28,540 nt of DNA from contig JAUWZH010000002.1 of NCBI GenBank assembly GCA_030615435.1, forward strand, positions 1 through 28,540. Reading direction: 5' to 3'. Within the stretch, counting starts at the first letter, position 1, and each line of letters begins with the position of its first letter. The position numbers and the translations under genes are program-made. The stretch comes from Candidatus Brocadiaceae bacterium (GTDB lineage Bacteria; Planctomycetota; Brocadiia; SM23-32). Shown here in pieces: positions 1 to 7,452 of this stretch. The notes under the pieces are model-generated. The model was not told the DNA's origin, made no database searches, and saw nothing but the letters and a program-made list of their open reading frames with translations.

Positions 1-159
1 GTGATCAACATGTTGAGCCGCGGCTCCGAGAGCGGAATGACCACCCGCCGCGTAGAGGACGTGAAGATGAGCGTGGAAACCCCGTGGGTCCTTCAGGGTG
101 CGGGCAAGGTCTCGGTGCTCATCAAGAGCCCGCGGGCGGAAGAAAGCCTGTCGTACTGA
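1..159 (+). CDS. C-terminal fragment of an unidentified protein
   Basis: Frame 1 is open from the window edge to a TGA at 157-159, giving the last 52 residues of a protein whose start lies outside the window. The tail has alternating hydrophobic residues around PWVLQGAGKVSVLIKSPRA, which suggests paired beta-strands of a C-terminal beta-sandwich. Such endings occur in secreted or periplasmic enzymes, for example the trailing domain of some M14 metallopeptidases, but the fragment is too short to assign. It ends 20 bases before the next start, so both genes are probably co-transcribed. Function unknown. Confidence 0.5.
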   Translation: MINMLSRGSESGMTTRRVEDVKMSVETPWVLQGAGKVSVLIKSPRAEESLSY

Positions 160-179
160 GAACAGGAGTCAACGAGAAG

Positions 180-2270
180 ATGAAGGCAACGAAGTGGATC
201 GTTTTGGCCGGGGTGCTGCTGATGGTGCCGCTGGGGGCCCTGGGCGATGGCAGCAAGAGCTGGACCCTGAGCGGCACGGAGGCGTTCTCAGAGGGGGACC
301 TGAACGGCGTCTCGGTCACGTCCACCGGCGAGGCGGTGCTCGGCCCTCCGGTTGAGAAGATCGAGGGCCTCGAGGCCAACTACGTGTGGGACATCGCCGT
401 GGGGAAAGAGGACGTGGTCTACGTCGCAACCGGCGCGCCGGCCGCCCTCTATGCCATCAGGGGCGGCAAGCTGGAGCTTCTGCACAAGACCAGCGAACAG
501 CACGTGCTCAGCGTCCTGCCGCTCCCCGACGGCTCGGTGCTCGGCGCAACCACCCCCCGGGGCATCATCTACCGCGTGGATGCTGCGGGGGACGTCACGG
601 TCTTTCAGGACCTGGACGAGCGCTACGTCTGGGACATGGCGCTCGGGCCGAAAGGCGACGTCTACTGCGCCACCGGACCTGACGGGCGGCTTCTCCGGAT
701 CGTTGAGGGGGGCGAGCCGGAGGAGGTCTTCAAGGCCGCCCAGAGCCACCTGTTCTGCATGGCACTGGATCCGAACAGCGGGGAGGTGTTTCTCGGCACA
801 CAACCGGGCGGCCTCATCTATCAGGTCACTGCCGGCGGCAAGGCTACGGTGCTCTACGACACCGAGGAGACGGAGGTTCGCACGCTCCTGCTCGGGCCTG
901 AGGGGGAGTTGTATGTCGGCACCGCCCAGGGGGCCAGAGGGGGTCCCTCTGCTCCTGTAGGCCTGGACGAGGAAGAGTCCGCCCCGGAGGCCCCTGCGGC
1001 ATCCGACGAGGGAGATGCGCTCGCCGACAGGCCCTCGGCTCCCAACAGCCTCTACCGCATCCTGCCGGGGAAAGGGGCGGTGCGCCTGGCCCGCTTCTCC
1101 GCAGCGTTCGTGCTGAGCGTGGCCCTTGGGGATTCGGGAGAAGTGCTCGCCGGCACCGGCGTGGAAGGGCGGTTGGTGGCGGTAAGTCCGGAGGGAGTGA
1201 CGCGGATCGTCACCGACTTCGAGGCCCAGCACGTCTCGGCGATGGCAAGCGATTCGAGCGGCGTCCTCATCGTGGGCACTTCCAACGGCGGCGGCCTGTG
1301 GCGCCTGGGCAGGGGACATCGGAAGGAAGGAACCTTCACCAGCGCCGTGTTCGACGCCGGCTACCTGGCCCGATGGGGTCGCCTCTGGTGGAAGGGCACA
1401 GGGCCGGACAGCACGGCTGCCGCCGTGAGCCTGCGGACGGGCAACGCCCGGGAACCCGATGAGACCTGGAGCGAGTGGTCCCCGCCCGTGCTGCAAGCCG
1501 CTGGGGAGCCGGTGGAGGTCCCGATGGGACGCTTTGCACAGATCAGAGCGCAGCTCTCCACCACTGACAATGCCGCGACTCTTCGGTTGATCGAGCTGGC
1601 CGCCAGTTACCGTCAGGTCAATCGCCGCCCGCAGGTCAAGAACCTGAGCATAGATGGCGCGGAGCCGGGCGGGGGAAAGGGGCCTCAGCCGAGACAGCCG
1701 CGCTCGTCGGAGGAGCCGCCCGGCCAGCGGACCGTCGAGTGGGAGGCCGCCGATCCGAACGGGGACGAGCTCGCCTTCGACCTTTCCTACCGCGGCGCCG
1801 ACGAGATGGAGTGGAAAGAGCTGGAGAAGGACCTCAGGGGGGAGAACGAATACACCTGGGACACACGCCGTGTGCCCGACGGGCATTACGTGCTGCGGCT
1901 GGTTGCCAGCGACCGCTTCGCCCGCCCCGGCTCCGAAGCCCTGGAGGCGGAGAAGACCACGCCTCCCTTCGTGATTGACAATCGGCGTCCACAGGTGCTC
2001 GAGCTTGAGGCTGCCGCGCTGCCGGACGGCTCCTACCTCATAACCGGGATCGCCAGAGACGGCTACAGTGGCATTCGGGCCATAGAGGCCAGCCGCAACT
2101 CCGGGGACTGGGTTCCGGTTTTCCCGCAGGACGGCATCTTCGACTCCCCGGCCGAGCGCTTCACATTCCACACGGATGTCCTCTCCGAGGGGGAGCACGT
2201 CTTCGTGTTCGCGGCCACGGACGACGCCCAGAACACGGGCAGCGAGAAGGTCGTGGTGCACATCCGGTAG
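180..2270 (+). CDS. Secreted seven-bladed beta-propeller protein with jelly-roll and FN3/Ig-like domains
   Basis: 696 residues from the ATG at 180, chosen because AGGAG lies at 164-168 and the start opens directly into a signal peptide (charged MKATK, hydrophobic core to about residue 22). Residues 61-375 hold about seven repeats of 40-45 residues, each with a 'V-W/L-x-hydrophobic-A-x-G-p-x-G-x-V/L-y-x-G/A-T' strand pair, such as YVWDIAVG at 68 and YVWDMALG at 149. This is a beta-propeller of the NHL/SMP-30-like kind. Blade five is interrupted by an acidic Pro/Ala-rich loop (about 251-289). Residues 384-478 look like a jelly-roll ligand-binding fold, and 484-600 and 601-696 like two FN3/Ig-type domains, the first with a DPNGDEL motif. 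No catalytic motif is visible. An extracytoplasmic binding or sensing protein is inferred; substrate unknown. Confidence 0.8.
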   Translation: MKATKWIVLAGVLLMVPLGALGDGSKSWTLSGTEAFSEGDLNGVSVTSTGEAVLGPPVEKIEGLEANYVWDIAVGKEDVVYVATGAPAALYAIRGGKLELLHKTSEQHVLSVLPLPDGSVLGATTPRGIIYRVDAAGDVTVFQDLDERYVWDMALGPKGDVYCATGPDGRLLRIVEGGEPEEVFKAAQSHLFCMALDPNSGEVFLGTQPGGLIYQVTAGGKATVLYDTEETEVRTLLLGPEGELYVGTAQGARGGPSAPVGLDEEESAPEAPAASDEGDALADRPSAPNSLYRILPGKGAVRLARFSAAFVLSVALGDSGEVLAGTGVEGRLVAVSPEGVTRIVTDFEAQHVSAMASDSSGVLIVGTSNGGGLWRLGRGHRKEGTFTSAVFDAGYLARWGRLWWKGTGPDSTAAAVSLRTGNAREPDETWSEWSPPVLQAAGEPVEVPMGRFAQIRAQLSTTDNAATLRLIELAASYRQVNRRPQVKNLSIDGAEPGGGKGPQPRQPRSSEEPPGQRTVEWEAADPNGDELAFDLSYRGADEMEWKELEKDLRGENEYTWDTRRVPDGHYVLRLVASDRFARPGSEALEAEKTTPPFVIDNRRPQVLELEAAALPDGSYLITGIARDGYSGIRAIEASRNSGDWVPVFPQDGIFDSPAERFTFHTDVLSEGEHVFVFAATDDAQNTGSEKVVVHIR

Positions 2271-2387
2271 GGCCGCTCGTTCGCCTGGCCGGCGCAAGGC
2301 CCGGGCGCCGCGCCGGCAACCGCCTTCGAGGCGGAACCGAAGCCGGGCAACGCAGTTGCGGCGCCTGCGGTTCAACGGGCCCGAGGT

Positions 2388-3272
2388 ATGGCGGGCGTGC
2401 AGTTCACAGTGGGCATAGACGTGGGCAGCGCGGCCATCAAGGCCGTGGCCTTCTCAGAGGACCGGCCCGTGGCCTGGCTCCAGGAGGTCACCGGTGCCGA
2501 CATGGCCGCCCAGAGCGCCAGGGTTCTGAAGAACCTGCTCGGTGCTCCACAGCTCGGGGGCGCAGAACCGCAGTTCGTCTGCACGACGGGCTATGGCCGC
2601 AACCTCATCGGGGAAGCCGACGGGCAGGTGAGCGAGATCCTGGCCAACGCGCTGGGGGCCGGATGGATGTGGCGGCGCTGGGAGCGCCTGGAGCAGATCT
2701 GGGGAGCTGCCCCGCACCCCCCTCGGGCACCGGAACCGTTCCGCACGATCGTGGACATCGGGGGGCAGGACAGCAAGGTCATCACCTTCACCCCCGACGG
2801 GCTGGTGGATCAGTTCGCCATGAACGACCGTTGTGCCGCAGGCACAGGGCGGTTCCTGGAGGTGCTGGCCGGCTCGCTCGGCGAGGACCTGGGGCGGATG
2901 GACGCGCTGGCTCTTTCGGCCCCATCATCGGCCCCGATGAGCAGCACCTGCACGGTTTTCGCGCAGTCGGAAGTGGTTTCGCTCCTCTCCGAGGGGGTCA
3001 GCAAGCGAGAGGTGGCGGCCGGCGTATTCCAGGCCGCGGCGGAGCGCGCAGCGGAGCTGGCCCGGCAGGTCGGCTGGCGTCCGCCGGTGATGTTCGACGG
3101 CGGGCCGGCGCACCTCAGGGCCCTGCGGAGCGCCCTCGAACGGGCCCTGGGCTGCGAGGTGGCCGTGCCTCCCTGTGCGGAGTATACCACCGCGCTCGGC
3201 GCGACGGTCTTCGCCGCCGCGCGGGAAGCCCCCGTGAGGGAGGCACGCTCTGAGGGAAAAACGCCGGCGTGA
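2388..3272 (+). CDS. BadF/BadG/BcrA/HgdC-type ATPase, 2-hydroxyacyl-CoA dehydratase activator family
   Basis: 294 residues, ASKHA fold. Visible motifs: phosphate-1 GIDVGS (9-14), TTGYGR (66-71), phosphate-2 DIGGQDSK (123-130), NDRCAAGTGRF (146-156) and STCTVFAQSEV (186-196). In HgdC-type activators the two cysteines in the last motifs, here C149 and C188, hold a bridging [4Fe-4S] cluster, and ATP hydrolysis drives low-potential electron transfer to a dehydratase or reductase. No HgdA/HgdB-like or BcrB/C-like partner is encoded in the window, so the client enzyme is unknown. Compared with the family there is an insert of about 25 residues (roughly 92-118), and the usual CHAxGA motif before it reads ANALGA (86-91). 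A GTG at 2397 with GAGG at 2383-2386 is a better-spaced alternative start. Confidence 0.87.
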   Translation: MAGVQFTVGIDVGSAAIKAVAFSEDRPVAWLQEVTGADMAAQSARVLKNLLGAPQLGGAEPQFVCTTGYGRNLIGEADGQVSEILANALGAGWMWRRWERLEQIWGAAPHPPRAPEPFRTIVDIGGQDSKVITFTPDGLVDQFAMNDRCAAGTGRFLEVLAGSLGEDLGRMDALALSAPSSAPMSSTCTVFAQSEVVSLLSEGVSKREVAAGVFQAAAERAAELARQVGWRPPVMFDGGPAHLRALRSALERALGCEVAVPPCAEYTTALGATVFAAAREAPVREARSEGKTPA

Positions 3273-3280
3273 CACGGGGT

Positions 3281-3309
3281 TTGATAGGGCCCGGCGGGAG
3301 GGGTAGTAT
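3281..3309 (+). promoter_or_regulatory. Sigma-70-type promoter for the duplicated-domain secreted protein
   Basis: A -35 box TTGATA (3281-3286) and a -10 box TAGTAT (3304-3309) are separated by exactly 17 bases and lie about 50 bases before the ATG at 3358. It starts just after the preceding gene ends at 3272, so the downstream gene probably has its own transcript. Confidence 0.6.
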
Positions 3310-3357
3310 GAATGTGGAGCCCACGGGAAGAACCTGGCACACCGGAAAGGGGCCCGC

Positions 3358-4638
3358 ATGAGGATCTCGAGAGCAAGCGGTGGGATTGCCTGGGTGATCG
3401 TCGTTCTGGCGGCCGGGGCGATGGCTCAGGAGCCCGGTCCGCAAGTGGGGCGGGTGATGGAGCCGCTGACTGAGATCCGCCGGATCGTCCTCAAACGCTA
3501 CGCTCGCCTCGCGCCCGTCGCAGTATGGGAGGCCGCTGAGCGCGGCGTGGGGTTGGACGTGCGTTTCTCAGACAGTTTCAACGGTGCAGGCCGTGCCAGG
3601 GGTGCCCTGCGCACGGTCCGGCTCGGCAAGCGATACTACCGGATCGGCGCCCTGTTCGGAACCGAGAACGCGTTGACGTGCCTGGTGCCCGCCAACCAGA
3701 CAGATACGCTGAAGAAAGTCGCCGGCTTCCACAGGGGCCAGGAAATCACCGTGGAAGGCACGATTGTGGGAGCGATAGGTGAGCGCCGCTGTGTTCTGGT
3801 GGACAGGGTCCTCACGGGCCACGACGCGAAGTCAGTCATCGAACACGAGCTGATCCTGGGCTGGGCCGAGGAGGGGGGCGTTGCGCACAAGAAGATCGTC
3901 AAACCCGGCGAATACACGGTGGAAATCCCCTGTCGGAACAGGAAGGGCCAGAGCGTGACGGCGGCCGTCCTGGTCGAGCAGTTCCCCCGGGAATGGTTCC
4001 TGAAGCAGATGGAGAGGCGCGGGGCCGCAGGGGAGGACATGTGGGAAGGACCTCCGAAACGCTACGACAGGTATTCCCCCGAGGCGGTCTACAGGCATGC
4101 CGCCGACGGGGCGCTGCGGCACGTGCGTTTTGAGGACCGCGTGAAGGGACGAGCCCCCGGCTTCCCCAGAACCGTGCGACTGCCCGGCAGAAGGCTGATT
4201 CGCATCGGGCGCGCTTTCGACACGTACACGGGGCTCACCTGCCTGATGCGGGCCAGGGACCACGCCGCGATGCAGTTGGCCCGTCGCCTCGTGCCGGGCC
4301 AGGACGTCGAGGTCAAGGGCACGATTCTGCCTCCGGCGGGAGGCTACAAGATCGTGCTGGTTGACGAGCTCGTGCTGCCCGGGGCAACAGGACCGACCGA
4401 AAGCCCGGAGATCTGGGTAGTGACGGTGTTCTGGGGCGAGGAAGAGCCCAGGATGTTCTATGAGGTCGGTCGTTACCTGCTGGACTTTCCGTGCCGGTTC
4501 GTGGAGGGGCGCACGGAACGCCTGACGGCCGAGCTGCGCGAGGTGCGCGTGATCAAGGGCAGGAGGAGAACGCCGGCCCCGGGCAAGGAAGAGCTCAAGC
4601 CCCAGGAAAAACCCGAAGGAACCGGCGAAAGCGATTGA
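3358..4638 (+). CDS. Secreted protein of unknown function, two tandem copies of a ~160-residue unit
   Basis: 426 residues with an N-terminal signal peptide (hydrophobic 10-22, AMA-QE cleavage-like site). It is an internal duplication. Unit 1 (about 48-207) and unit 2 (about 236-396) share in order: Y-x-R-x-x-P-x-AV, VRF-x-D, RTVRL, RIG-x-x-F, LTCL, GQ-(E/D)-x-x-V-(E/K)-GTI, VLVD, then W/G-x-EE, an aromatic followed by EIPCR or DFPCR, and a final A-x-L-x-E. The GTI/VLVD part resembles an OB-like small beta-barrel, but no family is recognised. Each unit contains one LTCL cysteine and one PCR cysteine, a possible disulfide in the periplasm. The C-terminal 30 residues are a charged, Pro/Glu/Lys-rich tail. 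AAAGGGG lies 7-12 bases ahead of the ATG. Function unknown. Confidence 0.85.
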   Translation: MRISRASGGIAWVIVVLAAGAMAQEPGPQVGRVMEPLTEIRRIVLKRYARLAPVAVWEAAERGVGLDVRFSDSFNGAGRARGALRTVRLGKRYYRIGALFGTENALTCLVPANQTDTLKKVAGFHRGQEITVEGTIVGAIGERRCVLVDRVLTGHDAKSVIEHELILGWAEEGGVAHKKIVKPGEYTVEIPCRNRKGQSVTAAVLVEQFPREWFLKQMERRGAAGEDMWEGPPKRYDRYSPEAVYRHAADGALRHVRFEDRVKGRAPGFPRTVRLPGRRLIRIGRAFDTYTGLTCLMRARDHAAMQLARRLVPGQDVEVKGTILPPAGGYKIVLVDELVLPGATGPTESPEIWVVTVFWGEEEPRMFYEVGRYLLDFPCRFVEGRTERLTAELREVRVIKGRRRTPAPGKEELKPQEKPEGTGESD

Positions 4639-4668
4639 GCCGACCGGCGCCTTTGCGGGGGGTGGTTT

Positions 4669-5253
4669 TCACTTCGGCTGCAACAACTCCGCAGCCAGTT
4701 GCGTGCCCCTTTCCAACGCCTTCTGGTTGACCTCGATATCGCGGCTCTTGCGGCCGGTGAGGAGCTGCCGGATCGCCTGCTCGACGCTCTTACGGCAGCA
4801 GATGCCCGTAGCTTTCCGGAAGGCACCCAGCAGCAACACGTTCCCCACCAGGACGTTGCCCAACTCGGCGGCCTGCTCGGTGGCGGGAACGGGCAGGACG
4901 GTAACCTGGTGGGTGCTTTCGTAATCTCCGAGCTCCACCAGGGAGGTGTTGACCACAAGCAGCCCCCCCGGGCGGATCGCATCGCGGAAGCGCTCGAAGG
5001 AGGCACGATTCAGTATGATCAGAGAGTCTGCCTTCTCCACGAAGGGGCTGAATATCTGATCGGGCGAAATCACCACGTGACAGTTCGCGGTGCCGCCGCG
5101 CACTTCACTGCCGTAGGAAGGGAGGTATGTCACCTCCTTGCCCTCGCTCATCGCGCTCATGCACAGGAGCCTGCCCAGCGTCAGAACCCCCTGCCCGCCG
5201 AAGCCGGCAATGATGATCCTGTGCACCTCGCGGGTGGAATCTTTCAGACTCAT
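4669..5253 (-). CDS. 2-oxoacid:ferredoxin oxidoreductase, gamma subunit
   Basis: 194 residues. The family signature GFGGQGV is at 17-23 and YGSEVRGG at 47-54; length is typical of the stand-alone gamma subunit (POR_gamma domain) of Vor/Kor-type enzymes. In the known complexes this domain assembles with alpha, beta and a ferredoxin-like delta chain to oxidise a 2-oxoacid plus CoA to acyl-CoA, CO2 and reduced ferredoxin in the cytoplasm. It is the last gene of the operon: its start follows the beta-subunit stop by 24 bases with a GGGAGAGAG ribosome-binding site. It converges on the upstream + strand gene with only 30 bases between their stops. Confidence 0.93.
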   Translation of the reverse strand: MSLKDSTREVHRIIIAGFGGQGVLTLGRLLCMSAMSEGKEVTYLPSYGSEVRGGTANCHVVISPDQIFSPFVEKADSLIILNRASFERFRDAIRPGGLLVVNTSLVELGDYESTHQVTVLPVPATEQAAELGNVLVGNVLLLGAFRKATGICCRKSVEQAIRQLLTGRKSRDIEVNQKALERGTQLAAELLQPK

Positions 5254-5277
5254 CTCTCTCCCGGAAGCCGGGGGAAC

Positions 5278-6060
5278 CTATCTGTCCCCATCTTCCCCTG
5301 CGCTCACGTCCTTGATGACCCCCAGCGGGAAGCTCTTTACCATCGTTTCCTCGATGAACTCGCAGCACTCCACGGGCGTCATCCTCCAGTAGGTGGGGCA
5401 CGGAGAAAGCACTTCCACCAGTGAGAACCCGACCCGCTCGATCTGATACCGGAAGGCCTTCTTCAGCAGTTTCTTCATCCGGCGCACCCGCGCCGCACTG
5501 GTCACGGTCGCCCGCGCCAGAAAGCGCACGCGATCGAACCCGCTCAGCAGCTCGCAGACGCGGATCGGATAGCCGTCCTGTTCCGGGTCACGGCCGCGAG
5601 GGGTAGTCTTGGTCTTTTGGCCCACCAGTGTGGTGGGAGCCATCTGGCCCTGCGTCATGCCGTAGACGGCGTTGTTGATGAATATCACTGTGATGTTCTC
5701 ACCGCGATTGGCGGCATGAATCGTCTCTGCCATTCCAATCGAAGCCAGGTCGCCGTCGCCCTGGTAGGTGAAGACGATCCTGTCGGGCCGAACCCGTTTC
5801 AACCCAGTGGCCACGGCGGGCGGGCGGCCGTGCGCCGCCTCGCTCCAGTCTATGTCTATGTAGTCGTAGGCCAGCACGGCGCACCCGACCGGCGCGATGC
5901 CTATGGTGCGTTCCCGAATGCCGAGTTCGTCAATGATCTCGGCCAGCACGCGATGCACCGTCCCGTGCCCGCAGCCCGCGCAGTAGTGCGTCGGAACGTC
6001 AATCAAGCACTGCGGCCGGGCGTAGAGTGTCTCGCACCTGACCGTGCGTGTTTCTCTCAT
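5278..6060 (-). CDS. 2-oxoacid:ferredoxin oxidoreductase, beta (thiamine-diphosphate) subunit
   Basis: 260 residues. CAGCGHG (27-33) and the later Cys in PVGC (60) and SPCPTYW are the cysteines that hold the proximal [4Fe-4S] cluster in KorB/VorA-type beta subunits. GDGD (101-104) followed by NN-x-VYGMTQGQ (from 129) is the Mg-ThDP binding motif, and APTT after GQM is typical of 2-oxoglutarate/2-oxoisovalerate rather than pyruvate enzymes. It catalyses decarboxylation of the 2-oxoacid on ThDP. It lies 12 bases after the vorB stop and 24 before the gamma start. Substrate (branched-chain 2-oxoacid versus 2-oxoglutarate) cannot be fixed from sequence alone. Confidence 0.94.
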   Translation of the reverse strand: MRETRTVRCETLYARPQCLIDVPTHYCAGCGHGTVHRVLAEIIDELGIRERTIGIAPVGCAVLAYDYIDIDWSEAAHGRPPAVATGLKRVRPDRIVFTYQGDGDLASIGMAETIHAANRGENITVIFINNAVYGMTQGQMAPTTLVGQKTKTTPRGRDPEQDGYPIRVCELLSGFDRVRFLARATVTSAARVRRMKKLLKKAFRYQIERVGFSLVEVLSPCPTYWRMTPVECCEFIEETMVKSFPLGVIKDVSAGEDGDR

Positions 6061-6072
6061 CCGTTCTGGTTC

Positions 6073-7110
6073 TCAGCCGAACAGGGCGACGAGTTTGTCT
6101 GCGATTTCGCGGGCCGTGGGAACTGCTCCCCCCATACGTCTCAGCAGGTGTACCGGACAGCGCCCCTCCACGGCGAGTCTGACGTCTTCGACCATCTGCC
6201 CGGCGTTCATCTCAACGGTCAGCACCCCGCGCACCCGCTCGGCCAGTTCTGCTATCTGTCGGCACGGGAACGGCCAGAGCGTAACCGGGCGAAGCAACCC
6301 GACCCTGCCGGGCAGCCTTCGAGGCGGCCAGGCGATCACTTCCCGAGCGATGCGGGCGCAGGTCCCGTATGCCACCACCAGGACGTCCGCCTCCTCGCAG
6401 GCGATCTTTACGCAGCGCACCTCGGTGCGCTTGATTTCGTCGTACTTCTCCTGGAGCTTGATGTTGTGTTTCTCGAGCTCGCCCTTGACACCTCGAAAGG
6501 ACCTGACGATGTTTCGAGGCCGGCCGGCGGCGCCCGTCAGCGCCCAGGGCTTCTGGTGGGGCCGTGGGGGCCTCAGGTGATCGAGCGCGACCGGTTCCAT
6601 CATCTGTCCGACCATCCCGTCGCCCTGGACGACGACGGGGTTTCGATAGGTGTCGGCCAGCTCGAAGGCGAGGTAGGTGAACTCGGCCATCTCCTGGACG
6701 GTGGAGGGAGCGAGGGCCGGACACCGGTAGTCGCCGTGCCCGCCGCCGCGCGTGGTCTGAAAATAATCGCCCTGCGAGGGTCCTATGTCGCCCAGCCCCG
6801 GGCCGGCGCGGGAGATGTTCACTATGACGGCCGGCAGCTCGCTGCCGGCCAGGTAGGAGATTCCCTCCTGTTTGAGGCTCACCCCCGGGCTGCTGGATGA
6901 GGTCATGCAGCGTACGCCCGCCGCGCTGGCGCCGTAGAGCATGTTGATGGCCGCCAGTTCGCTCTCCGCCTGCACGAACACGCCCCCACGCAGGGGCAGA
7001 TGGTCGGCCATGTAGGCGATTATTTCGTTCTGCGGAGTTATGGGGTAACCGGCGTAGAACCGACAGCCCGCCCGCATGGCCCCCTCTGCGGCGGCCTCAT
7101 TGCCCGACAT
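6073..7110 (-). CDS. vorB: 2-oxoacid:ferredoxin oxidoreductase, alpha subunit (VorB-type)
   Basis: 345 residues from the ATG at 7110. This start gives MSGNEAAAEG, matching the M-x-GNEA opening of VorB proteins, with GGGAG just upstream; an ATG 36 bases earlier adds residues not expected in the family. Visible motifs are GYPITPQNE (21-29), QAESE (47-51), TSSSSPG (70-76), QEGISYLAG and GGGHGDYR. These fit the pyrimidine-binding and core domains of 3-methyl-2-oxobutanoate (2-oxoisovalerate) dehydrogenase subunit VorB. It partners with the ferredoxin, beta and gamma subunits encoded around it to make acyl-CoA and reduced ferredoxin in amino-acid fermentation or in reductive synthesis. There is a 93-base gap to the ferredoxin gene. 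VorB versus KorA assignment is by overall resemblance. Confidence 0.9.
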   Translation of the reverse strand: MSGNEAAAEGAMRAGCRFYAGYPITPQNEIIAYMADHLPLRGGVFVQAESELAAINMLYGASAAGVRCMTSSSSPGVSLKQEGISYLAGSELPAVIVNISRAGPGLGDIGPSQGDYFQTTRGGGHGDYRCPALAPSTVQEMAEFTYLAFELADTYRNPVVVQGDGMVGQMMEPVALDHLRPPRPHQKPWALTGAAGRPRNIVRSFRGVKGELEKHNIKLQEKYDEIKRTEVRCVKIACEEADVLVVAYGTCARIAREVIAWPPRRLPGRVGLLRPVTLWPFPCRQIAELAERVRGVLTVEMNAGQMVEDVRLAVEGRCPVHLLRRMGGAVPTAREIADKLVALFG

Positions 7111-7203
7111 CAACTCCCTGCCTGCTTTCGATGGATGCCCGCTCATCAGCCCTGTAAGAACCCATTCGATTCCCGCCAGACCTACATCGGGAGCCCGCCC
7201 AGC

Positions 7204-7452
7204 TCACTCCGAAGCCACGCTGGATGCCATCTCCGCCACGCGATAGACCTCAATGGCAGCATCCGGGCAGATTGTAGCGCATTTCAGACAGCCGGTGCAA
7301 TCCACATCGTCCCGGACGGCGGCATTCAGCAACCCCTCCATGTCGGGGCGCGGGTCTATGTAGAGCTTGCCCTCGCCGCAGGCTTCGACACAAAGGCCGC
7401 AGCCCTTACAGTAGCGGGGCAGGATTGTCACCTCGAATCTCTTATCTGACAT
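7204..7452 (-). CDS. 2x[4Fe-4S] ferredoxin-like delta subunit of the 2-oxoacid oxidoreductase
   Basis: 82 residues with two complete CxxCxxCxxxC cluster motifs: C15-C18-C21-C25 and C52-C55-C58-C62, the second followed by PD as in bacterial 8Fe ferredoxins. As the small electron-transfer chain (VorC/KorD type) it would carry electrons from the ThDP subunit to free ferredoxin. The ATG at 7452 lies inside the last codons of nadK: the two genes share the 11 bases ending in the nadK TAA, which suggests translational coupling. It precedes vorB in the same operon. Confidence 0.92.
   Translation of the reverse strand: MSDKRFEVTILPRYCKGCGLCVEACGEGKLYIDPRPDMEGLLNAAVRDDVDCTGCLKCATICPDAAIEVYRVAEMASSVASE

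Noticed and set aside
288..2375. A 695-codon open frame on the minus strand across the beta-propeller gene
   Set aside because: It is a GC-driven antisense shadow. Its protein has no recognisable domain and is Arg/Gly/Leu-rich, whereas the plus strand has a signal peptide and regular propeller repeats.
5617..6900. A 427-codon plus-strand frame opposite the oxidoreductase alpha and beta subunits
   Set aside because: The minus strand encodes clearly recognisable VorB and ThDP subunits here; the plus-strand product has no family features.
4669..7110. Assigning the complex as pyruvate:ferredoxin oxidoreductase
   Set aside because: The four-subunit order with a VorB-type alpha chain and the GMTQGQ-x-APTT beta motif fits 2-oxoisovalerate or 2-oxoglutarate enzymes better; the exact substrate stays open.
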